Of a stretch of 32,573 nucleotides of DNA, positions 9,501 through 17,843 are shown piece by piece. This DNA comes from Candidatus Nomurabacteria bacterium (GTDB taxonomy: Bacteria; Patescibacteriota; Minisyncoccia; Phycocordibacterales; CSBR16-119). The notes under the pieces are model-generated. The model ran no database searches. It saw nothing but the letters and a program-made list of their open reading frames with translations, and had not been told where the DNA came from. The stretch spans positions 1 through 32,573 of the forward strand of contig SKGB01000052.1 of the NCBI GenBank assembly GCA_007117675.1. The letters are read 5' to 3'. The position numbers were made by a program, and so were the translations under genes. How positions within the stretch are numbered: the first letter of the stretch is position 1; every line of letters starts with the position of its first letter.

Positions 9501-10063
9501 GGAATCATTTTGTGGGAAGCACTTGCTTGGTTGATTCTGATGATCTTCAGTACTTTAATAATGTTCTCTTTGGAAACGTGTGCGAGGAGGGGCAGTTTTG
9601 TCCAGGTGACTACACTCAAACTGGGCAGGTTGTAAATTCAGATTTACTATTCTTCCTCTCACATTATGGATGTTCAAAAGCAAATGCTAGTGCGTTCCCG
9701 AATTATTTTGAAGAAACTCAAGATATTTATTCTTATCTACCTCAAGGAGTTGATATGCTTAGCGATAATTTTTCATATAATAACGAAACAGGTTTTTATG
9801 AAAGAGTTGTCGTATTGGAAAATTCTAATAATGCTTCTGTTGGTGAGGTTCTTACATTTTTACCTAGTGGAGTTGTGCTTCATGGAATAAAGCCTGTTGG
9901 TCTAAGTTTACAGTTTGTAGATGTCCTTACTGACTCCCCTGATTACGCCTCAGCTCTGCCTGGTGTTTACAACCACGTTAATTCCAGAAACTTATTTGCG
10001 GTGCAGTTTTTACCTGCAAATGGTTCGGTGACATTGGTATTTCGTTTTACTGAGATTGAGTAA
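3506..10063 (+). CDS. Giant secreted subtilisin-like (S8) protease with DUF11, SdrD-B-like and dockerin-like modules
   Basis: This is a 2,185-residue exported serine protease. A signal peptide covers about residues 1-38 with an AGA-QQ cleavage site. A propeptide-like region (about 55-150) follows. The S8 catalytic domain has D202 (VIDTGV), H250 (GHGTHVAG), oxyanion N339 (AAGND) and S426 (NGTSMATPH), so it should be active. Next come beta-rich regions, one containing CNGNFEKG as in carbohydrate-binding-type modules, then a DUF11-like repeat near 1146. SdrD-B-like repeats start near 1293, 1410, 1540, 1669 and 1851. A dockerin-like pair of calcium loops lies near 1790 (DLNGDGVVN, DFDGNGIVD), and a degenerate second one near 1998. 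There is no LPXTG motif or C-terminal membrane helix, so attachment to the surface is unclear. It probably acts on proteins outside the cell; the target is unknown. Confidence 0.93.
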   Translation: MKKIYKQIHDKQKIILFILIGVILAIFSLLVFISPAGAQQRESRNIAGSSQNTNSVIDPDLGYNPVQVLVKLAPEPAIRAREKETVRSISRTVFRDRSLQRPQEIRKVFDARNIENHEVSRWFTFDFKTAEEAERFIASSRLNPWVQSVERDVIQSTQIVPQDEFFQEGSPESLWGHDLINVQDLWNVVENPGEGVIVAVIDTGVSNAGDPNNEWTHLDLLGSEWVGSDGTVLGSSPSAIAPVWEDYNGHGTHVAGTIGARANDFGIPGIAFDSTIMAYKLSNGGGWLSSTSAAGIIYAVDNGASIINASFGGVRNSMTDDAVKYAFDNDVLFVAAAGNDYGTNVCKKSPGGSEYAVAVSSVDKNANISSFSNIGTGIDVAAPGGGFTGPGSQHRILSTATKSPNGIGSPVVSSQGEPYTAINGTSMATPHVAAAAAIIRQLRPNWNVEEVWAGLKFISQEPASSVYNQGFGYGLLDMSKILDLPETIPVAQMYEPQNCYSPSEAGVVTIKGSAYVSGSFVPDQIRIEFAQGHSVSDSDFELLTVVNQEVTDDVLYVWDATSYPLGNYTLRVVTEFDGVTVEDRNQISFIQYDYKTALRMSITRILGFDSIMPSSPETSQGYGFAPKSYFNRFLHEYNEETEEFVPLVQYPTGEFNGVINYPNPSPSFTSDNVWYKGFVQSNLATYELEPIPVLSPAQFTQRSLAGFDNSRTDEVYLTYPFLEIGEQKSIHPHEKEVLCHLGFAVEGASEICEQHVPVPVTDFATFSNQSSYLCLVPGLNDFWLGLRLLTNSQGINPGAGSPIIKKILFDNTDTDIAGVQLGAINCPVTLTNPFIGGFISDFSRRTVSFFFNDSVASSKGARYAVMHTDSNYLPETSERRISQDGRIVLWFCENPYNYICNGNFEKGIPSQNIIDSAYYLGNHLLQRLTADNWASMGTADLYVSDIPVSDFPDLGIPSRWWGQNLLIEVPLEVDPYNSRFAGFANTTNISAGSDHREVIFTQLGRSFDIGQEYQIRFDVWSSSVTSSIPGYSEYTSDPNIGKHLLYIVGSTDSFNTSSQVLNEDGTVNLSVFDEVFFELDLDEQGAYDEWVTVSTNFTPQTENISYIYILSHSEITDMSAMVATGKTKYSRYTNLDNFIVEPQLPYRDLRVEKEMITSNQTVIGQEVSFEVVVTNDSQESIEEVKVQDYLPQGFVLSSAVSSQGQDYTYSSLENMISWQDITLSGGESVSFTISGSFTVCQAEFRNVAIAYSNLYLDETPENNFVDVYRQGFPFNDEIDNYSGFAGGEMGCVGVISGRVFADNNQNQVQDLGETGIGQIEIGLYKQEQDGTHTLEQTVSSSVQNLGFYSFNPQSMGTYVVSLMTPNMFNITLPDDSEVFLNGSLENYVLSMTNGVSYTDRNFGIMQGRVVEGFVYEDSNVNGVYDFGEALLSGIDVGLFWDEGDGYYTFIDSVLTDNDGLYSFVPDIQYLDADLLLRVYVPGDTNIQAITQPLYSAPVDHPNPVFVENTYSLPAGQPSESPYAFGVIYEDINIVEEVMVRPAGTVYQDVDVSGSFDPFVDVRLGGYTVNLFKKLSDTEYELIAQQESLDSSGFYSFVISLSYGEYYLVIDAQHLENAAVSVPDSQNTTIENSPYHYSFTVDENTPNGLLLPGNDFGFIFDQTDEPTMLIRPSGVVFQDVDADGLYAVSDFPLPGYRVDLYRHLDSGSYELIASEQSGVQGTYAFQIIVPYGQYSLVLHPQHIEDSVLSIPEASLDVIEGSSYYYTFIVDGNPQNSNTSDNNFGFVQEVCYPFDLNGDGVVNAADLGSFLAALGTTESEYDFDGNGIVDHLDLMMMASYLGCSSDIDDAIYKIGGFVFDDLNENGLFDDSNILTERYAGVMGVPVYLYKQNQDGSYNFVSQMNSSPGLAQSWTQVVGSSIVSHPGLTGSYLFEVNQPGNYAITIDPDFINQAGYSITHPNASSQIIGGAHRVHFVTLEPAQSEFVVFLDNNFGLNTCGCWNHFVGSTCLVDSDDLQYFNNVLFGNVCEEGQFCPGDYTQTGQVVNSDLLFFLSHYGCSKANASAFPNYFEETQDIYSYLPQGVDMLSDNFSYNNETGFYERVVVLENSNNASVGEVLTFLPSGVVLHGIKPVGLSLQFVDVLTDSPDYASALPGVYNHVNSRNLFAVQFLPANGSVTLVFRFTEIE

Positions 10064-10082
10064 AGTAAACACTTATCTCAAA

Positions 10083-10112
10083 AACAAAACCATGCAGACG
10101 CATGGTTTTGTT
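10083..10112 (+). terminator. Terminator after the subtilase gene
   Basis: A 13-bp stem (10083-10095 with 10100-10112) around AGAC, rich in A on the left and T on the right, lies 20 nt past the stop codon. Confidence 0.85.
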
Positions 10113-10139
10113 GATTTTATTTCAGCTGTGTGGTATGTT
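10111..10139 (+). promoter_or_regulatory. rplJL promoter
   Basis: A TTGATT -35 at 10111-10116, a 17-nt spacer and TATGTT at 10134-10139 preceded by TGG (an extended -10) place the start near 10146, just upstream of the L10 leader. The -35 overlaps the tail of the preceding terminator. Confidence 0.6.
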
Positions 10140-10145
10140 TTTCAT

Positions 10146-10262
10146 GTAAGCCGTAGAGACAGTGGGCAGCCTTCAGGGGCGTCAGACCTACCGAATGGTC
10201 GACTCTTGTATCAAGGGAACTCTCAATACGAGGCTTATGTCGTTCGCGACCAGTTTTTAGTG
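10146..10262 (+). promoter_or_regulatory. Ribosomal protein L10 leader (autoregulatory mRNA element)
   Basis: The 5' untranslated region of rplJ carries the two conserved halves of the bacterial L10 leader: CCGTAGAGACAGTGGG at 10151-10166, and CCTACCGAATGG at 10187-10198. GTGGG pairs with CCTAC and leaves flanking purine-rich bulges, the known L10-(L12)n binding site. Downstream, GTCG-TTCG-CGAC at 10239-10250 followed by a T-run could be a weak attenuator hairpin. TGGTCG near 10195-10200 could pair with CGACCA and compete with it. Recognition is by motif; the attenuation model is inference. Confidence 0.72.
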
Positions 10263-10277
10263 TAATAAAAATAAAAA

Positions 10278-10769
10278 ATGGCTAAAACAAAAGAACAAAA
10301 ATCTGCACATCTTAATGAATTAATGGATGTTGCGAAAAAATATCAATCTGTTGTTTTCGTAAACTTTGATAAGTTTTTGGTAAAAGATGAGACAAATCTT
10401 AGATCAAGTCTTTCATCTAAAAATATACAATACAAGGTTGTGAAAAAAACTCTTTTGAAGAAAGCGTTTGTCGATTCTTCAATCGAAGGAAGTTTACCTG
10501 AGCTTGAGGGTATGATTGCTGTTGCATATGGTGATGACTTGATAGCGCCAGCTCGTGAAGTTTACGAATTTCAAAAAGAGCTAGGGGAAAACTTGCAGAT
10601 TGTGGGTGGTGTATTTGAAGGAAAATTTATGTCAAAAGACCAAATGATGTCTATTGCCACAATTCCTTCAACACCAGTATTGTACGCACAATTGCTTACT
10701 ATGTTTAATGCACCGATTCAAAGTTTTGTATCAGTGCTTCATCAGTATGCAGAAAAAAAACAAGCATAA
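10278..10769 (+). CDS. rplJ: 50S ribosomal protein L10
   Basis: This encodes 163 residues, the usual length for L10. The N-terminal rRNA-binding domain is readable: KTKEQKSAHLNELMDVAKKYQSVVFVNF, then SSKNIQYKVVKKTLLKKAF and GMIAVAYGDDLIAPAREV. The C-terminal helix that binds L7/L12 dimers follows (VLYAQLLTMFNAPIQSFVSVL). L10 is the base of the ribosomal stalk and a repressor of its own mRNA through the leader upstream. rplL follows after 27 nt. The usual upstream partners rplK and rplA are not in the window. Confidence 0.95.
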   Translation: MAKTKEQKSAHLNELMDVAKKYQSVVFVNFDKFLVKDETNLRSSLSSKNIQYKVVKKTLLKKAFVDSSIEGSLPELEGMIAVAYGDDLIAPAREVYEFQKELGENLQIVGGVFEGKFMSKDQMMSIATIPSTPVLYAQLLTMFNAPIQSFVSVLHQYAEKKQA

Positions 10770-10796
10770 ATTATTTAACTAATATTTAACATTATT

Positions 10797-11264
10797 ATGT
10801 CAGAAGAAGTAAAAAACACAGAAGCTGTAGAGGAGACACAAACTCCCGCTGCAGAAGAAGCAGTTGTTGAAACTGCTGGAGAAGAAGTAGAGGTTCCTGC
10901 AAAATTCAAGGCTATTGTTGACGCTATTGAATCAATGTCGGTTCTTGATCTTCATGAACTTGTAAAACTTCTTGAGAAGAAGTTTGGAGTATCAGCTGCT
11001 GCTGCAGCATTTGCAGGAGCAGGAGCAGGAGCAGGGGAAGCTGCTGAAGAAAAAGATGAGTTCGATGTTGAGCTTACATCATTTGGAGAAGCTAAAATCC
11101 CAGTAATGAAGGCTGTGAAAGAAGTACTAGGGCTTGGTTTGAAAGAAGCTAAAGAGCTTGTGGAAAGTGCGCCTGTTGTAATCAAGGAAGCAATGAAGAA
11201 GGAAGATGCTGAAGCACTTAAGACTTCTATTGAATCTGTTGGTGGTTCTGTAACTCTTAAATAA
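10797..11264 (+). CDS. rplL: 50S ribosomal protein L7/L12 with an acidic N-terminal extension
   Basis: This encodes 155 residues, against about 120-125 for typical L12. The canonical protein begins near residue 37: dimerisation domain with [26 protein letters not shown], an Ala-Gly hinge ([14 protein letters not shown]), then the C-terminal domain with [23 protein letters not shown] and SVGGSVTLK at the end. The first ~35 residues are an extra Glu/Ala/Val-rich, strongly acidic tail. L12 dimers recruit translation GTPases. The N-terminal extension adds a negatively charged segment near L10; its role is unknown. Confidence 0.95.
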   Translation: MSEEVKNTEAVEETQTPAAEEAVVETAGEEVEVPAKFKAIVDAIESMSVLDLHELVKLLEKKFGVSAAAAAFAGAGAGAGEAAEEKDEFDVELTSFGEAKIPVMKAVKEVLGLGLKEAKELVESAPVVIKEAMKKEDAEALKTSIESVGGSVTLK

Positions 11265-11280
11265 CCCACGAAAATAAAAA

Positions 11281-11309
11281 GAAAAAACCGCCGCAGGGGC
11301 GGTTTTTTC
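11281..11309 (+). terminator. rplJL terminator
   Basis: A 12-bp GC-core stem (AAAACCGCC type) with a T-run lies 17 nt after rplL. Confidence 0.92.
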
Positions 11310-11363
11310 TTGCGTCTTTTATGAATATATTGTCTTTTTAGTATCTGGCTAATATTGAAATGG

Positions 11364-11369
11364 TATAAT
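11364..11369 (+). promoter_or_regulatory. Extended -10 (TGG TATAAT) for the 11409 gene
   Basis: A consensus TATAAT preceded by TGG predicts a start near 11376 and a leader of about 33 nt. No clear -35 is seen. Confidence 0.6.
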
Positions 11370-11408
11370 AGTGCGTGTTTAAAAATTTAGTAATGGAAGA
11401 TAATCCTT

Positions 11409-12044
11409 ATGACTATAGATATTCTCGGTAATTTATTTAGTAGTGATCCTCTTGTTAAAATTATGCGTTTATTTTTGATGAATCAAGATGAGTCTTTTTC
11501 TCTTGAGGATATTTCTGATAGGACATTGTCGAAAGATGAATCAGTGAGAAGAGAATTAGATATTCTTGATCAAATTGGTTTTACACAACAAAAAGAAGTT
11601 CAAAAAACAGTTTTTATAAAAGATAAAAAACAAAAAAAGAAAGTCCGTGTTTGGGAGCTTGATAAAAGTTTTCATTATCTGGAACCTTTATATAGTCTTC
11701 TTATTGAATACGATACCCTCAAGCAAAATGATGTTGTTACAAAATTTCGTCCTGCAGGAAAGATAAAACTTCTTGTTGTTGCTGGTGTTTTTATTAAAGA
11801 CATTGAAAGCAGGGCTGATCTATTGATTGTGGGGGATAATTTACATACCAAAAAGATAGAATCTGCTGTGAAATTTTTTGAGTCTCAGCTTGGAAAAGAA
11901 TTAGTATATGCTGTGTTTGATACAGAGGAGTTTTTGTATCGTCGAGACATGTATGACAAATTGTTGTGTGATATCTTTGATGGGAAACATCAGGTTTTAA
12001 TTTCATCTTCGGGATTATCCACAGACGCATTAAAAAATCGCTAA
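11409..12044 (+). CDS. Winged-helix DNA-binding protein with a degenerate nucleotidyltransferase-like domain
   Basis: A 211-residue protein in two parts. Residues ~1-95 form a winged helix of the ArsR/MarR type (SSDPLVKIMRLFLMNQDESFSLEDI, then an RRELDILDQIGF recognition region and a basic wing with KDKKQKKKVRVW). Residues ~115-205 resemble a minimal nucleotidyltransferase: GVFIKDIESRADLLIVGD occupies the place of the usual GS-(x)-SDIDLLVVG motif. FDTEEFLYRRDMYDKLLCDIF then matches the TPEEF...NPF region of MNT-type enzymes. The first catalytic Asp of the DxD pair is Ala here, so the domain is probably not catalytic. It could bind a nucleotide or act as a sensor. It is transcribed alone, between rplL and the MscS-like gene. 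Confidence 0.7.
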   Translation: MTIDILGNLFSSDPLVKIMRLFLMNQDESFSLEDISDRTLSKDESVRRELDILDQIGFTQQKEVQKTVFIKDKKQKKKVRVWELDKSFHYLEPLYSLLIEYDTLKQNDVVTKFRPAGKIKLLVVAGVFIKDIESRADLLIVGDNLHTKKIESAVKFFESQLGKELVYAVFDTEEFLYRRDMYDKLLCDIFDGKHQVLISSSGLSTDALKNR

Positions 12045-12053
12045 CTTACACGG

Positions 12054-12059
12054 TATAAT
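12054..12059 (+). promoter_or_regulatory. -10 box TATAAT for the MscS-like gene
   Basis: A consensus TATAAT gives a predicted start near 12066 and a ~55-nt leader. The leader holds a small hairpin (AAGTCAAC pairing with GTCGACTT, 12068-12087). Confidence 0.55.
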
Positions 12060-12121
12060 AATATATAAGTCAACGACGGTCGACTTACAAATATTTATTA
12101 GAGTTTAATTTAATTTTTTTT

Positions 12122-12808
12122 ATGCTTCAATCATGGCCAGACGTTTTTGTATCTGCGTCTCAAAGTCTTGTTCAAGGTTTCTTTGAATTTATTCCAAGTT
12201 TCCTTGGCGCACTTATTATATTCGCAATTGGATGGATGCTCGCTATTATGGTAGGGCGTGCAGTTGAGCACCTTCTTAATGTAGTAAAAATAGATAAGAT
12301 TTTTAAGGAGTTGGGTATGGAGCGACTGCTTGAAAAAATGGGATTCAAGCTTCGTGTGGGCCGCTTCGTTGGAGAGGTGGTTCGATGGTTTATTATCATT
12401 GCCTTCCTTATCCCTTCACTTGAGGTTATTGGGTTGTCAACTATTAACGATTTCCTAAGAAACGATGTTTTGGGGTACATTCCTCGAATCTTCGTTGCTA
12501 CTCTTGTTATTGTTATCGCTTCTTATGTTTCAGATGTTTTGCATAAGTTTATTGAAGGTTCGGCGAAAGCTTTGAACTCTCAAGCTTCTCGAATGTCTGC
12601 TTCTGTAGCGCGATGGGCAGTGTGGGTGTTTGCAATTATCATCGCTCTTTCAGAGCTTGGGATTGCTGCTCAGTTTATGAACGCTCTATTTATTGGAATT
12701 GTTGCAATGCTATCACTTGCAGGAGGTCTTGCCTTCGGTCTTGGTGGAAGAGACGCAGCTTCTCGAGCAATTGATAAGGTCTCAAAAGATTTTTCAAATA
12801 AAAACTAA
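12122..12808 (+). CDS. MscS-like small-conductance channel family protein (conserved TM-helix type)
   Basis: A 228-residue, strongly hydrophobic protein with four or five membrane segments, at about residues 24-48, 83-105, 117-140, 162-185 and 186-210. GLGGRDAASRAIDK near the C-terminus is the signature of the conserved TM-helix family related to MscS pores. Classical MscS has a long cytoplasmic beta domain after the pore helix, which is absent here. The protein therefore has only the membrane part. It may relieve osmotic pressure or have another membrane role. It is a single-gene unit with its own -10 box and terminator. Confidence 0.8.
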   Translation: MLQSWPDVFVSASQSLVQGFFEFIPSFLGALIIFAIGWMLAIMVGRAVEHLLNVVKIDKIFKELGMERLLEKMGFKLRVGRFVGEVVRWFIIIAFLIPSLEVIGLSTINDFLRNDVLGYIPRIFVATLVIVIASYVSDVLHKFIEGSAKALNSQASRMSASVARWAVWVFAIIIALSELGIAAQFMNALFIGIVAMLSLAGGLAFGLGGRDAASRAIDKVSKDFSNKN

Positions 12809-12816
12809 ATGTTCAT

Positions 12817-12850
12817 ATAAAAACCCCCTTATTCGTAAGGGGGTTTTTAT
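12817..12850 (+). terminator. Terminator after the MscS-like gene
   Basis: A 15-bp stem with a TTCG loop, C-run on the left and G-run then T-run on the right. It separates this gene from the rRNA unit. Confidence 0.92.
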
Positions 12851-12919
12851 ATTACATGAGGGGAAAATCTCTTGTTTTAAAATGAAGTTTTTTCTTTGTG
12901 TTATTTGCATGAAAAAAAC

Positions 12920-12947
12920 TTGACTTTTATTTACGTCTGACTATACT
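12920..12947 (+). promoter_or_regulatory. Promoter of the 23S-5S unit
   Basis: TTGACT at 12920-12925, a 16-nt spacer and TATACT at 12942-12947 form the best -35/-10 pair in the window, with a start near 12954. It follows the terminator of the previous gene, so the 23S is transcribed independently of any 16S gene. Confidence 0.8.
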
Positions 12948-12953
12948 ATAAAT

Positions 12954-13234
12954 CACGTGCAAATAGCACAAAATACATATCAAATGTGGAGGTAATATCT
13001 TAGAAAAAATTCTTAGATATCATCAAAATAGACGGTATATTTTGTTTCCTATTTATGCGAGTCATTTGACAACTAAATACATGTTGTAAAAACATGAAGG
13101 GTCTTTAATGTTAAAGACTTGCACTATACCAGGTGCAAAACAGGTAACATTATTGATATTTTCAACAAAACAAGTAAGAGCAGTTTCTTGATAAAAAGAA
13201 ACGATCTCAAAAACTCATATTAAAAGTGGTTCTT
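12954..13234 (+). other. ~280-nt 23S precursor leader
   Basis: No gene is present. It contains an 11-bp hairpin at 12995-13020, a small hairpin around TTGCAC/GTGCAA near 13120-13139 and another near 13182-13201 (GTTTCTT/AAGAAAC). It also holds the 5' half of the 23S processing stem. I saw no clear boxA antitermination motif. Confidence 0.6.
13061..13093 (+). repeat. 5' arm of the 23S processing stem
   Basis: These 33 nt are complementary, with only a few mismatches or wobbles, to 16611-16643 on the other side of the 23S gene. Such a stem is the standard RNase III-type substrate that releases pre-23S rRNA. Confidence 0.85.
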
Positions 13235-16579
<3,345 letters not shown>

Positions 16580-16610
16580 GAGAAGATCACAAATATGAAT
16601 TGTACTTGTA

Positions 16611-16643
16611 GTTTTTACAGCATGTATTAAGTTGTTAAATGAC
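16611..16643 (+). repeat. 3' arm of the 23S processing stem
   Basis: Complementary to 13061-13093 over 33 nt. It lies between the 23S 3' end and the 5S gene. Confidence 0.85.
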
Positions 16644-16675
16644 TTTAATGCACATTTTTACATATCTTTGAATAT

Positions 16676-16787
16676 TCTAAGCTGGTGATTTGATGCTGGG
16701 GCCACACCTGTTCTCATTCCGAACACAGAAGTTAAGCCCAGTAATGCCGACGATACTATTGGGAAAATAGGTATTCGCCAGCTTAGA
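16676..16787 (+). rRNA. rrf: 5S ribosomal RNA
   Basis: The ~112-nt gene is closed by CTAAGCTGG at the 5' side and GCCAGCTTAG at the 3' side. The internal ACACCTGTTCTCATTCCGAACACAGAAG block is the conserved 5S loop B/helix III region, followed by AAGCCCAGTAATGCCGA. It lies ~100 nt after the 23S and is transcribed with it. Confidence 0.95.
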
Positions 16788-16796
16788 GTATTTAAA

Positions 16797-16830
16797 AATA
16801 AAAAACACTTCACAAGAAGTGTTTTTTATT
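16797..16830 (+). terminator. Terminator of the 23S-5S unit
   Basis: A 15-bp stem (AACACTTC core) around ACAA, with a long T-run, 10 nt after the 5S. Confidence 0.9.
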
Positions 16831-16844
16831 TTACACTGTTAGCA

Positions 16845-17033
16845 CATCCCATACTTGCTCGGGTTGAGGGTTTCCCTCAACAACAGCGGTCGCAACTATA
16901 ACGGTCCTAGGGATGTATGCAATCTGCGCGATAAGCGCCACATAAGTGAGCTGGTTCTTGTATTTCAAGAGCACGTCGGCCGTAACTAACGGTCCTAAGA
17001 TTGCGGCCCGCCACCTTGAGTGGCGGGTTTTTT
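16845..17033 (+). ncRNA. Candidate structured RNA with two copies of 23S helix 69
   Basis: This gene-free stretch behind the 5S ends in a strong terminator. It contains a hairpin GTTGAGGG/CCCTCAAC (16863-16881), a helix-69 look-alike at 16888-16906, a hairpin GCGC/GCGC near 16926-16938, a hairpin GTTCTTG/CAAGAGC near 16953-16972, and a second helix-69 look-alike at 16978-16994. Copy 1 keeps the stem by G-U pairs (GGTCG with CGGTC) and changes one loop base. Copy 2 keeps the stem exactly (GGCCG with CGGTC) and has a loop two bases shorter. The 3' flank CCTAAG/CCTAGG is kept too. No convincing promoter is visible, so it may be made by read-through from the rRNA unit. No known RNA family was recognised. 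Confidence 0.6.
17007..17033 (+). terminator. Terminator closing the helix-69-like region
   Basis: An 8-bp GC stem (CCCGCCAC/GTGGCGGG) with loop CTTGA and six T's. Confidence 0.93.
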
Positions 17034-17050
17034 GTTGGTAATTTAAGTGG

Positions 17051-17056
17051 TATAAT
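17051..17056 (+). promoter_or_regulatory. Extended -10 (TGG TATAAT) for the 17065 operon
   Basis: TATAAT ends 9 nt before the ATG, so the predicted leader is at most 2 nt. Confidence 0.65.
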
Positions 17057-17064
17057 TATGTGCA

Positions 17065-17838
17065 ATGACATGGTCAACAAAAAGAAAGTTTTTCTATATT
17101 GGAGGATTTATTATAATTCTTTTGTTTTTTCTTTTACTTATATTGCAACCACGAATTAACAAAGATTCAGACTGTTTTGATGGAATTCAAAATGGGTCTG
17201 AGACAGGTGTTGACTGTGGTGGGTCTTGTTTGAGATTTTGTGCAGACCAAGCCCTCGATTTGTCTACTCGGTGGTCTCGGGTGTTTCGTGTAATTCCAGG
17301 GCGTTACAATGTTGCTGCACTTGTAGAAAATCAAAATCAAGACGCTGCCATTGCTCGTATTTCCTATGAGTTTCGATTGTATGATGAAAATAATATTTTT
17401 ATTGCACGACGAAGCGGTGCAACATACATCCCTCCCAATGGTAGATTCTTAATCTTTGAGCCAGCCATTAGTACAGGTGATAGAATAGCGGTTCGATCTG
17501 ATTTTACTTTTACACAAAGACCTGATTGGTTGCAGGTTTTTGATACAATCCCAAATATCTCTGTCTCTGGGATAAGATCGCAGGATATTTTCTTGAAACC
17601 TCAAGTAACAGCGGTTGTGACAAATACTTCTACTACCGATTTATATGACATTGATGTTGCTGTTATTGTCTATGACGAGCAAGAAAATGTACTCACTACA
17701 AGTTTTACTTTTATTGAAGAGCTGTCTCGAGGTTTAGGGCATGATGTCTTTTTTACATGGCAAGAGCCGTTTTCAGAAGCACCTGCCAGAATAGAAGTGT
17801 TACCGTTTGTGAATGTTTATACAAGTAAAAGATTTTAA
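17065..17838 (+). CDS. Single-pass membrane protein with a Cys-rich motif, function unknown
   Basis: A 257-residue protein. Residues ~10-31 are a hydrophobic anchor. Immediately after comes DSDCFDGIQNGSETGVDCGG followed by SCLRFC, a compact four-cysteine motif that appears just outside the membrane in many exported bacterial proteins and could form disulfides. The remainder (about 75-257) is beta-rich, with repeated segments such as VAALVENQNQDAAIARISYEF and VTAVVTNTSTTDLYDIDVAVIVYD that look like two Ig-type or FixG/DUF-type beta-sandwich repeats. It is the first gene of a tight run with rodA (5-nt gap) and folD, so it may take part in cell-envelope growth. That is inference from position. 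Confidence 0.75.
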   Translation: MTWSTKRKFFYIGGFIIILLFFLLLILQPRINKDSDCFDGIQNGSETGVDCGGSCLRFCADQALDLSTRWSRVFRVIPGRYNVAALVENQNQDAAIARISYEFRLYDENNIFIARRSGATYIPPNGRFLIFEPAISTGDRIAVRSDFTFTQRPDWLQVFDTIPNISVSGIRSQDIFLKPQVTAVVTNTSTTDLYDIDVAVIVYDEQENVLTTSFTFIEELSRGLGHDVFFTWQEPFSEAPARIEVLPFVNVYTSKRF

Positions 17839-17843
17839 TAGGT

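Noticed and set aside
10056..10265. 69-residue open frame between the subtilase and rplJ
   Set aside because: It covers the subtilase terminator, the rplJ promoter and the L10 leader, and its translation resembles nothing.
10952..11269. 105-residue minus-strand frame opposite rplL
   Set aside because: Shadow of the repetitive Ala/Glu codons of rplL.
12693..12923. 76-residue frame overlapping the end of the MscS-like gene
   Set aside because: It crosses a strong terminator and the 23S promoter region.
16845..17033. tmRNA, RNase P RNA or SRP RNA as the identity of the post-5S region
   Set aside because: None of the conserved cores of these RNAs (tRNA-like ends, P4 consensus, GGAAG tetraloop domain) is present.
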